Below are positions 8,504 through 17,647 of a DNA stretch of 64,000 nucleotides, one piece after another (position 1 is the stretch's first letter; every line of letters starts with the position of its first letter). The notes beneath the pieces are model-generated. The model saw only the letters and a list, made by a program, of their open reading frames with translations. It had not been told where the DNA came from and made no database searches. A program made the translations under genes and the position numbers. The stretch comes from Thraustochytrium sp. TN22 (lineage: Eukaryota > Sar > Bigyra > Thraustochytrida > Thraustochytriidae), in contig JABLUY010000135.1 of NCBI GenBank assembly GCA_013306675.1, forward strand, positions 36,451-100,450, in the 5' to 3' direction.

Positions 8504-10610
8504 ATGGGCTTCGTGTCGTTCGCGGCAGCTGGCCTCTTGGCGCTGCAAGCAATCATGCTCATGGTGAAGACGAGAGGCCTGTCGTGCAACTGTGCGACCA
8601 TCGCGTGCGACCCAAGCGATTTTTCCAGCCTAACGACATCAGCCTGGGTCACCTGCTCAAGCCTAGCGACCTTCCCGACGACCGTGAGCTTCCTGACCGA
8701 TCTCACTCGCCTGGAAATCACCACGAGCACCTTCTCGGCAGTGGACCCGGTGTCCATCGCCACACTCACCAAGCTCGAGAAGCTGTGAGTGTACCAGAAC
8801 AAAACCATCGTTGCGCCCGCGAATATCACCGCAAGCTCACAGCACGAGTCTCGTGTGACAGGACCGTGTCGAGGTGCAAGAACGTCAAGGAACTTCCCGA
8901 CGAGATCACCACCCTGAGCACCCTCACCAAGCTGTACGTTACAACGGCGGCGACCGAGCAAGGGCATCATGGCCGCTTTTCATTGCCGCCTGACAGCAAC
9001 GTGCGGCCTGCTGTGCCAAAATTTCCACAGATACCTGCAGTCCGATGGCCTGACCAGCCTTCCCTCTGGCCTTGGAAACTTGACCTTACTCACATCACTT
9101 AACGTGGCTGCCAACAAGCTCACGGACATGCCCGCCTCGCTCAGTGCCCTCGGCGCCCTGGAGGTGCTGGAGGCTAGTGACAACGACATCAGCACGATCG
9201 GCTCCGGTCTCTTCCCGGAGCTCGCCAACCTGCGAACGCTGTACGTTCCCGTCAAGCTGCAACACGGACGCGCTGCGCAAGCTGATTCCATTCAAACCCA
9301 GCGAGCTTCATCAAAATGACATTGCGGATCTTCCGGACGACATGGATGGCCTTACCGATCTGAGGGAAATGTGCGTTGGCCTGTTGTTCAGTTCCTGCGT
9401 CTCCCATACATATTCAACGCGCCAGGGGATTGCTCACGCCTCTGCGTTTCCACAGTCGGCTCTCGCGGAACCCGATGACAACACTGCCAGCCTCCCTGTC
9501 TGCCGCCACGCAGCTGCGCACGCTGTACGTTGCTCTTTCCGATTTGGAGGCTGCTTTTCGTGACAACTAAGTTGAACAACCCGAGGGATCTCTATCGCAG
9601 CGTGGCAAGTGAGTGTGGGCTGCAGTCTATCCCAGAGGAAGTTTTTTCCGGCATGACGTGGCTCTCGTCCCTTTCCTTGGGATGGAACGAGCTTACAGAG
9701 CTTCCCACGACTCTTAATGCCCTCACCAGGCTGACCATGCTGTACGTGACCGCTGGCAAGCGCGGAAACCACGAGATGGACTCTATTGGAACTGACCTAG
9801 CAACATGAATGCACAGTGCCTTTCAGAGCAACAGCATTGCAACCATACCAGCTTTGGGCTCGACCACGGACCTAACCGACATGTACGTACGATGGGTAAA
9901 GCTTGCAAGCGCAGCACGGCTGACCTCACCTCGCCTCGGCGTGCTGCAGCCTTGCCAACTCTAACTTTATTCGTACGATACCCTCCTCGATTCGGACCCT
10001 CGCCAAGTATTACGCCCTCACGATGCTCAACCTCGAGGACAACCCGCTATGTGGACCACAGCCCTCAGGGATTTTCGCAGTCTCCACCCTCACTGCGCTC
10101 ACGTCCAGCTCCATCCCCCCTTCTTGTCCATCGACACCAAGCCCGACCAAGGAGCCCACCGCTTTCCCTACTCGTGACCCAACTCCAGACCCCACGCCTG
10201 CTCCGACGGAAACGCCTGCTCCGACGGAAACGCCCACGGTAAGGCCCACGACGGAACCAACGATGGAGCCTACGTTTCTGCCCACGGAGACGCCTACGCT
10301 CTGGCCTACGAAGGAGCCGACGCCAAGGCCCACGGACGTGCCGACAGCGGAGCCCACGGAATCTCCGATCGCTAACGCTTCTATCAACTCGACCGAGGCG
10401 CCGACCACACAGGCAAACACCACGTCCGATTCGACGCAAGCCCCGGCGGGGACGCTTCCTGCGGCCACGGCAAGTCCGACCACCGCCGTAGGTGAAGACC
10501 AGCCCACGCCTTCGAGCCCAGAGCCCACCTCAGGCTCCGGGGCTCGTGCAAGCCCGTTTGAGCTTGCCGTTTCGCTAGGGATTGCAACGCTTGCCGCCAT
10601 TCTCACCTGA
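8504..10610 (+). CDS. Secreted LRR protein with Pro-Thr stalk and predicted GPI anchor, eight exons
   Basis: 522 aa from exons 8504-8784, 8862-8933, 9031-9240, 9302-9370, 9456-9524, 9601-9741, 9817-9882 and 9950-10610. All seven introns (61-97 nt) are phase 2, falling inside a Leu, Met or Ile codon at the end of a repeat; five begin GTACGT. A signal peptide (about residues 1-27, FAAAGLLALQAIMLMV) is followed by a Cys-bearing cap. About nine LRRs come next, with exon sizes of 72, 210, 69, 69, 141 and 66 nt, that is one, three, one, one, two and one repeat (LxxLxxLxLxxNxLxxLP type). An NPLCG-type cap closes the array. A Pro/Thr-rich stalk (PTKEPT, PTPDPTPAPT and similar) then leads to a hydrophobic tail (FELAVSLGIATLAAILT) of GPI-signal type. 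The likely role is cell-surface recognition or adhesion; the ligand is unknown. Confidence 0.85.
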
Positions 10611-10677
10611 TCCTTCCGTGCTACAACAAGGCAAGGATTATGTGGGCCCTCGATCCACTCTCTCATTGCATCCTTCT

Positions 10678-10890
10678 CTCAGAACAGTTCTCAAATTGCT
10701 TTTCATCGTTATGCCCACTCTTGAATCTCGCTCCCTCCTCTCAGAAAAGTTCTCAAATTGATTTTCATCGAATTTCGCTTCCTCCTCTCAGAACAGTCTC
10801 AACTTGCTTTTCATCGTTATGCCCACTCTCAAATTTCGCTTCCTCCTTTCAGAACAATTCTCAAATTGATTTTCATCGTTATGCATCATG
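10678..10890. repeat. Four-unit AT-richer minisatellite between convergent genes
   Basis: Units start at 10678, 10740, 10787 and 10848 (62, 47, 61 and about 40 bp). Each begins CTCAGAA or TTCAGAA, runs through TTCTCAAATTG and TTTTCATCG, and most continue TTATGCCCACTCT. The second unit lacks the middle part. The tract fills the 283-bp gap between the 3' ends of the LRR gene (10610) and the SAM pseudokinase gene (10894), and its composition is markedly unlike its surroundings. Confidence 0.85.
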
Positions 10891-10893
10891 ACG

Positions 10894-13800
10894 TCAGCCG
10901 GCGGCTGCGCTGCCTGAGAGCGCCATCCGCAGCCGCTGTTGGCCTAGGTTGGCCCAGGCACGGGGCCCGGTCCGAGGTCGGGCTCGCCGTGCGGCGAGAG
11001 GCTCTTCCGGGGCCGGGGTGCCTCCGTCCTCGACGCTGCTCGAGTCCCCGTCCTCGCCGTGCGTGGACGAGGCGTCGTCAGCGCTGTCGCCGCCGCGATG
11101 CACCTCACTGCCAGGACCGGCCTGCGCCATCTCGCCATCGCCGGTCTCGACGCTGCCATTTTCCACGACGGGCGCGAGCGAGCGCATCTGCGCGTCGAGC
11201 AGGGCGCGGCGCTCTTTCTTCGCGGCACGTTTCCTGCGCCTGTGCGCGCGATACGCCTTTCGGACCGCTTTGACGATGTCAGCGCGCTGATCCGCGTTGG
11301 AAACGCCAGCCCGCTGCAGCCTATGCTCCTGGAGGTCCCTACAGTCCGCGAGGCTGGTGATGCCGAGTCGCACGAGATTCCGGTACTGCGCCTGGGCGCC
11401 ATGTGCGCTGAAAATATCCGCCAGCGTCTCTCTGCCGTCTTCGCCGACGGAGTCGGAGTCCGAGGCAGGGGTACCCGGCGCGCGCGAGCGGTGCGCGCCC
11501 TGGGGCTCGAAGGACCGGAAGCCCCTAATGATGCGTTCCCTCTCCGCATAGCTGGCCACCCCAACGCCCATCAGGTCGGCGTGAGAGAGTGCCTTGCATC
11601 GACGAACTGTGGCAAACTGGTCAAAGAAAAGACCAACGAGGTCCTCGCGCTTGACCTTGGCGAGGACCTTACGCATGACGGCTTGCTCATCGAGCTCAGT
11701 GAGCGAGAGCCGCGAGCTGGACCGCTTTCCGCGAACCGTGGCACGCAGCGGCTCGTTATGCAGAATACGCAGAAGGCGTTCGCGGCTGGAGTACATGTTG
11801 ACGCCGCATGCGCGCAGGTCACTGTGAGTGGCGCGACGAAGGTGTGCAACGCTCTGAAATTGCTGCGCCATGCCGTTGACATACCTGAGGTAATCTTGCC
11901 CGTATTGGCTGAGGGCGCGCTGCAGCAGGAGCTGCATGTCCTGCACGGAGATGTTCTCCTGGTCATTGGGCTCTACGAGCGCGTCCGTTTCGCTCGTGGT
12001 TTCGAGCGAGGATAGGGAGTCATCCGAGGCCCAGTCGAGGTTGATGCCCGCGCGCTTTGCAGCTTGGCGACGAGCCTCCAGCCTGCTCTCCGCGAAGGGC
12101 TCGGCCGCGTCAAGGACCGCCTGGCGTATCTCGCGCTTGATGCCAGCGTTGTAAAGCTCCTCCTCGGAGCGACGAAGCGCTTGCTCGAGCGAGAAGCCTT
12201 GGCGTCGCACGTTCTCGACGCGGTCGCCCGCGCCCAGGTCTGTGAGCAAGGCTTGCAGAAAGCTATCCCACTCCTCTGGTGAAACGCAGCGCAGGAGGTC
12301 GCGCCCGTGCTTGTGCTTTTCGTGCTTGCGCAGCTTCTTACGCATCTTGCGGTCCTTCTTCTTGCGGTCCTTGGCCTCCTTCTTCATGCGCGCCTGCGTT
12401 GTCTTGGTGATATTCGGGTCAAAGGTGCGGAAGGCCTCCAACAGGCAGGCCCGCTCCGCGGCGTTTTCGATGCCCATGCGCTCCAGCTTCTTGCCCTTGA
12501 GCTTCTTGCACTTGGCCACGCTCCGATATCCTTTGCTCGCCAGGTTCGGGTACAGCCTGAGGAGGTTGACAGCGCGCAGGAGCTCCTTCAGCGTCGCAGT
12601 CTCAGGGTCGTCTGCACCGTCATCCGAGGAGGACACATCTTCGTCTTCCTCCTCGGCACCCGTCGACAGGCTCTCATCCGAGTCCTCCAGGCCTGGCTGC
12701 CGGAACGCGTCCAAGACGAGCGCCCGCGTTGCACTCGCGCCTTCGCCCACAACGCCAAGCTCCTCCAGCGTGTCCGCCGTCAGCTTGCGGCACTTGCGCA
12801 GGGAGTCGCAACCGGAACCCACGAGCAGGTCTGCTATGTAGTTCAGGTCCAGCGCTGCCAGTACCTCGCGCACCTTGGCTGCCCGGGACTCACGGGCCGC
12901 CATGGGGTCCTCCGGGACAGCGCTGGTCGCCACGTCCTTCTCTTCCTCTCCCTCCTCCTCCTCCTCCTCCTCCTCCTCCTCCTCCTCCTCCTCCTCTTGC
13001 GCAACGTCGACCTCGTCATCCACCTCCACCCGCTCCTCGAGGCCCTCCAGGCCAGGCACCTGCGTGATTTGCGTGGTTTGCTGTTGCGCCGAGGCTCGCC
13101 GAAGGCGAAAGGGCCCCAAGACCGGCTCGCCGTCCGCGAGGAGCGTGATGATACGGTCACGGTCCGCAAAGAACGGCACGCCCAAGTCGCGCAGGTCGGC
13201 ATGCGTGAGCGTGCGACAGCGCTTGAGCGAACGAAAGTTGGCGTCCAGAAGCGCGTCCGCGTACTGCTCGAGGCCAGCGTCCAGCAACATCTCGCGAATG
13301 GCCACAGAATCATCGGCTCGGTCCTGCGAGGCGCGCCAGTACACGCGCAGCAGGTTCCGCATGATGCGGGTGGACCGGCGCTCGCGGATGCGCTCCTCGA
13401 GGCTGCGCAAGACGTCGGCGGCGACCGGCCGCGCGGCCGGATCCTGCGCCCAGAGCGCGCGTAGCATGTTGGCGACGCGAGGCTTCCAGGCCGTCTCAGC
13501 GCCGAGCGCCGGCCGTTCGCCGCGGTCCAGCACAGCCTCCTCGATGGCGTCGGGCAGTAGGCCCGCCCACGGCCGCGCACGCTCCTTGAGCTCCCAGCAC
13601 AGCACTCCAAGCGCGTAGATATCCGAAGCCGGTGTCGCATCGGCCTCGGCGCTGGCCAGCAGCTCTGGCGCCAGGTACTCGGGCCGGCGCTGCTGCGGCC
13701 ACACGGCCGGGAGTCCAACGTCGGAGACCCGTACGATGGAGTGCTCCGCGCCCTCCGCCATCATCACGGCATCCGGGTGCAGGTTGCGGTGAACGATGCC

Positions 13801-14745
13801 CTTGCTGTGCAGAAACTCGAGTGCGCGCGTCACGCCCTTGAGAATGGTTTCCTCGTGCTCCATCGAGAGCGTTACGGCGCGATCTGAGAGCACCTCGCGC
13901 AGGCTGCGGTCGAAGCGCTCCACAAGCAGCAGCATACGCACGTCCGGCACGCACAGTCCGAATGCGCGCACCAGGTTGCTGTGCTGCAGGCCCTGCCAGC
14001 GCTCCACGCTGGTCAGCAGCTCCAGGTGCGCGGCGGCCTGCTCGGCGCGCGTCGGTCCTCGCACGCGGCGCACCACCACGGCGCGGCCTTGCCACTGCCC
14101 GCTCACCATGGCGCCCAGGTGGTCGCTGCGCAGCGTCTCCTGCAGCGTTACCTCATCGCTGTGCACGCCGGCCACGCGCAGCTGGCACGCCTGCATGAGC
14201 ATGGGCAGCACGCGCTCCACCTGTAGCTTGAACCTGGAGTCCTCGCGCGACTGAAGGCTCGCCTCCATGTCGCGCCACCCGAGCCGCTCTGCCTCGGCAG
14301 CCAGCGCCTCCAGGTTGTCCTCCTCCAGCTCCGGCACCTCGCGCCGCACGTGCCGCAGCGCCGACACAAAGGCCTGCGCGTCGCGCTCGCCGTCCCGCGC
14401 GTGCTCGTCCTCCGCGTCAGCGGCCGCCTCCGCATCGGGCCCGGCCTCCCCTTCGCGCCGCACCGCCTCGCGCAGCGCCTCCTCCAGGCGCTCCAGCTTG
14501 GCCAGCTGCGTGCGCGCGGCCACGTACTGCACGAGCACGAGCGCCGAGTACGCCCCCGCGCCGCCGCTCTGCGGCGCCGCCAGCGTGCCGGCAACCTGCA
14601 GCAGCGCGCGCAGGTCGTCCTCCTGCTCGGGGCCCGCGCCGCCGTCGCGCGCTGCGCGGGCGAGCGCCGCCAGCCGCGCCGCGCGCAGCCGCAGCGTCGC
14701 GGCGCGCTCCAGCGCGGCCGCCGCCGCGGCCGCCATCTCCGCCAT
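10894..14745 (-). CDS. TKL-like pseudokinase followed by seven SAM-like domains
   Basis: 1283 aa; ATG at 14745 (MAEMAAAA) is chosen because upstream sequence is homopolymeric. An Ala-rich helical N-terminus leads to a kinase fold (about residues 205-460) with IVHRNLHPDAV, VRVSDVG and APELLA landmarks. The catalytic Asp is Asn321 (HRN) and the beta-3 Lys is replaced (VVVRRV), so it is probably inactive. Seven repeats of about 60 aa follow, near 475-538, 620-682, 718-772, 823-885, 933-1000, 1016-1080 and 1103-1163. They share the pattern LLxxxxLxxYxxxLxxxxFxSLxxCxxLTxxDLxxLGV, a SAM signature. A Glu run and Lys-rich linkers separate them. SAM domains often polymerise, so a scaffold role is inferred. 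It is a tandem paralogue of the gene at 15539-21184 and is read from the same strand. Confidence 0.8.
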   Translation of the reverse strand: MAEMAAAAAAALERAATLRLRAARLAALARAARDGGAGPEQEDDLRALLQVAGTLAAPQSGGAGAYSALVLVQYVAARTQLAKLERLEEALREAVRREGEAGPDAEAAADAEDEHARDGERDAQAFVSALRHVRREVPELEEDNLEALAAEAERLGWRDMEASLQSREDSRFKLQVERVLPMLMQACQLRVAGVHSDEVTLQETLRSDHLGAMVSGQWQGRAVVVRRVRGPTRAEQAAAHLELLTSVERWQGLQHSNLVRAFGLCVPDVRMLLLVERFDRSLREVLSDRAVTLSMEHEETILKGVTRALEFLHSKGIVHRNLHPDAVMMAEGAEHSIVRVSDVGLPAVWPQQRRPEYLAPELLASAEADATPASDIYALGVLCWELKERARPWAGLLPDAIEEAVLDRGERPALGAETAWKPRVANMLRALWAQDPAARPVAADVLRSLEERIRERRSTRIMRNLLRVYWRASQDRADDSVAIREMLLDAGLEQYADALLDANFRSLKRCRTLTHADLRDLGVPFFADRDRIITLLADGEPVLGPFRLRRASAQQQTTQITQVPGLEGLEERVEVDDEVDVAQEEEEEEEEEEEEEEEGEEEKDVATSAVPEDPMAARESRAAKVREVLAALDLNYIADLLVGSGCDSLRKCRKLTADTLEELGVVGEGASATRALVLDAFRQPGLEDSDESLSTGAEEEDEDVSSSDDGADDPETATLKELLRAVNLLRLYPNLASKGYRSVAKCKKLKGKKLERMGIENAAERACLLEAFRTFDPNITKTTQARMKKEAKDRKKKDRKMRKKLRKHEKHKHGRDLLRCVSPEEWDSFLQALLTDLGAGDRVENVRRQGFSLEQALRRSEEELYNAGIKREIRQAVLDAAEPFAESRLEARRQAAKRAGINLDWASDDSLSSLETTSETDALVEPNDQENISVQDMQLLLQRALSQYGQDYLRYVNGMAQQFQSVAHLRRATHSDLRACGVNMYSSRERLLRILHNEPLRATVRGKRSSSRLSLTELDEQAVMRKVLAKVKREDLVGLFFDQFATVRRCKALSHADLMGVGVASYAERERIIRGFRSFEPQGAHRSRAPGTPASDSDSVGEDGRETLADIFSAHGAQAQYRNLVRLGITSLADCRDLQEHRLQRAGVSNADQRADIVKAVRKAYRAHRRRKRAAKKERRALLDAQMRSLAPVVENGSVETGDGEMAQAGPGSEVHRGGDSADDASSTHGEDGDSSSVEDGGTPAPEEPLAARRARPRTGPRAWANLGQQRLRMALSGSAAAG

Positions 14746-14817
14746 GCCGCCGCGCGCCGCCGCCGCGCCGTCGCGGGGGGGAGAGGGGGGGGGAGGGGGG
14801 GCGCGACGCGCCGCCGC

Positions 14818-14870
<53 letters not shown>

Positions 14871-15538
14871 CTGCCGAGCGCGCCGCGTTGCGTGGTTGCG
14901 GAGGCGGAGAACGCGACGCGCGCGGCGCGTGCAGCCAGGTAAGGTAGGTGAGGCGGTACGTGCCCGACGAGGGCGCCGGAAGCTCGGGCGACCCGGAGGA
15001 GGACGTCGCCGATGTCTCGGGCCGCTGGTCAGGGCGGCGGCTCGGTGGGCGCCTCGTGCTCGATTTCCTCGCTGACTTACGCTCTCGCTCAGCTGGTCTG
15101 AACGTCACAGATGTCGCCTGGCGCGCCGGAGGTGAAGGTGATGGGGGTCGAGTCGACGCCGCGCGCCAAGCCGTGCACTCACTGTCAGCTCAGCTTGGAC
15201 GGTGCCGCGTGCTGCATTGCTCACTGACGCACGCGCACATGGCTGATCGATGTCAGATGACGGAACGGTGGACTCGGGCGGCGTCATTTATGTGGCGGCC
15301 CGGACGTGGAGCGGACGAGTGGGCCGCTCGCCGCGGCCACGGTCCCGGCGTTGCTGGGCCGGCGGAGCAGAAGCGGATGGACGTGATGCGTAGCCAAGTC
15401 GCTCGCCATCGTATCGCGCCTCGCGCGCTCACGCGCGGCGACGACAAACGGAGACCATTGTTCAATCGAAAGATGAGTGCGTTTGCACAAGCAAAGATAA
15501 GAGCGCCGCGCGAGCCGCTCGCCTGAGAACATGCCGCG
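14746..15538. other. Intergenic region between tandem pseudokinase genes
   Basis: These 793 bp should contain the promoter of the downstream paralogue and the 3' UTR of the upstream one. Next to the start are G-rich runs (14776-14802) and a (GCC)n run (about 14826-14868). The rest has no recognisable gene. Confidence 0.4.
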
Positions 15539-17613
15539 TCAGCTGTAGGAGCTGTCAGTCGAGATGCTGCGCGAGCGGCGTCGGCGTCGGCGGCGAGGAC
15601 GGTTGCGGCGAGGGGCGCTTCCGTCGCTGCTACTAGAATCTGGAGGCGCCGGCCGGAGGTCAACATTGCGGACGAAGAGGCGGTCGCCGGCGCTCGTCTC
15701 AACCTCGAAGCAGTTGCGCGGGAGGAGGGCACGCACAAAGAAGATCGCGTTCGGAGTCGAGCCCGATGGTGGGACGCGCATCTGCACGCGGTCGTTCAAA
15801 GCAAACTTGTGCGCCTTGCCGAGGCTCGCGAGCGGGCGCAACTTGGCACCCAGATGCGCCAGCGGGAGTGGGCGACGCTCAGGCTCTTCGAGGATGCGGC
15901 CCAGCACCGCCTGCGCCTGGTCTGACGGGACGCCGCACGACTGGAGGGCTCTCTCATTGGCGTTGCGGAGGCTCTCAACCGTGATGAAACCGGCATCGTA
16001 AAGGCGGTCAAAGTGTTGCTGCATGCTGATGGACCTGAGCACGTTCTTTAGTCGCTTCGCTTGCGGCGACTCCTTGCCCGAGGGCTTGTGGCTTGACAAT
16101 CCCAGTCGACGGCGAATGCGCGCGGACAGCCCCGGCGCGCTGTCACTATCGGAGCTGCTGCCGGAGCTGCTGCTTCTGGCGCTGCTGCCAGAGCTGCTGC
16201 TGGCGCTGCTGCCAGAGCTGCTGCCAGAGCTGCTGCCAGAGCTGCTGCCAGAGCTGCTGCCGGACCTGTTTTCGCTCCCGTCAGCCCCGTTGCCCCCATC
16301 ACTGTCGCTGTCGCTCGCCGCAGAAGCGTGTGAGCCGACACTGCGGCTGCTTGGGCGGCCGTGGGCGTTGCTGGCAGAAGCAGCGAGGCCACCATTCTGC
16401 TGAGCAGCATCATCTGGTCCGCTCCTGGTCTGTGCAGCTCCCACCGGGCCTTCTGAAACTGCGGCCGTGCCGAGCTCGACGTCGGGCGTCTCGGCGCCCC
16501 CCTCAGCATTGTCCGGCACAGCCTGGCCGTTCGCGACCTCCGGGTGATTCCCGTCGTCCTCGCCAAGCACGCTCCCTGGAGCGCCCGCCTCACCAACAGC
16601 CACGCCAGCAGCCGCGCTCGACCGGCGATGACCGGCGACGCGCTTGCGCGCCGCGGCCAGGGCCGCAGTGGCCCGTTGGCGGAGCGACTGGGTTGGTGGT
16701 TCTTCTCGAATGCGGTCCATGATGAGAACACGCTGGTCCTCGGAAAAGATGCCGCAGCGCCGCATGTCCGAAGTTGTAAGACCTTGGCACGCCCGCACGG
16801 AGCCGACCCCGATGTCACAGAGCGCCTCGTGGTAGCGCTCCATGTTGATGCTTTCGAGAATCCGCCGCAGGCGTCGCGCGTCCCTGGTGGAGGCCAGGGC
16901 GCGCAGCTCCCTCGCCGCGAATGTGGAGGATCTGAGGGAGTCATGCGTGGTGTCAGAGTCACTGTTCGTCGCGCTGCTATCTGAGGATGAGCCAGGAGCA
17001 CGAGAGCGCCGAGGCGAGCGCACACGCGCACGCCGGGCCTGCAAGCGTAACGCGAAGCACGTGGCGCCCTCCATAATCGCTTCGGCATCATGGAGGATGG
17101 GGAGGATTGCATCGGAATGGTTTCTGGCGTCGCCGGACAGCTGTGACGCCAATGCACGCTCGCATTTTTCAAGGCTGTCGAATTTGTTTGCGAGGTCCCT
17201 CACCATACGAGGGGTGAGGTCAGTGACGGAAGCTGTCAGCTCCTGTATCAGGGCGCGCCGGACCTCGGGGGTGAAACGGGACCGACGGTGCAATCGTTCG
17301 GCGACCAGACCATGATTCGCATTCACCTGTGCGGCGTCGAGGCTCGCAAACGCGCGAAGGATGGCGGCGCGATCCGTGAAGAGTACACCGGCCCTTTGGA
17401 GGTCTTCATCCGTCGCCGTCTTGCATACCTCCACCGTGCGAAAGTACGCCGCCAGCGGGGCCGCCCAGCGCTCAAGACCTGCGCCCGAGAGGGCCTCACG
17501 CAGACTCTCCGCGAGCAGAACGGCTGGATCGGAGGCATGGTTGTCCTTGTCTGCCGACTTTCGACTCGAGCGGCGGCCGCCACCGCGAGCCCCGTCGCTA
17601 CCGCTACCGCTAC

Positions 17614-17647
<34 letters not shown>

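Noticed and set aside
10889-10896. TGACGTCA, a perfect CRE-like palindrome
   Set aside because: It overlaps the stop codon of the SAM pseudokinase gene at a convergent 3' end, so a promoter role is unlikely; probably chance.
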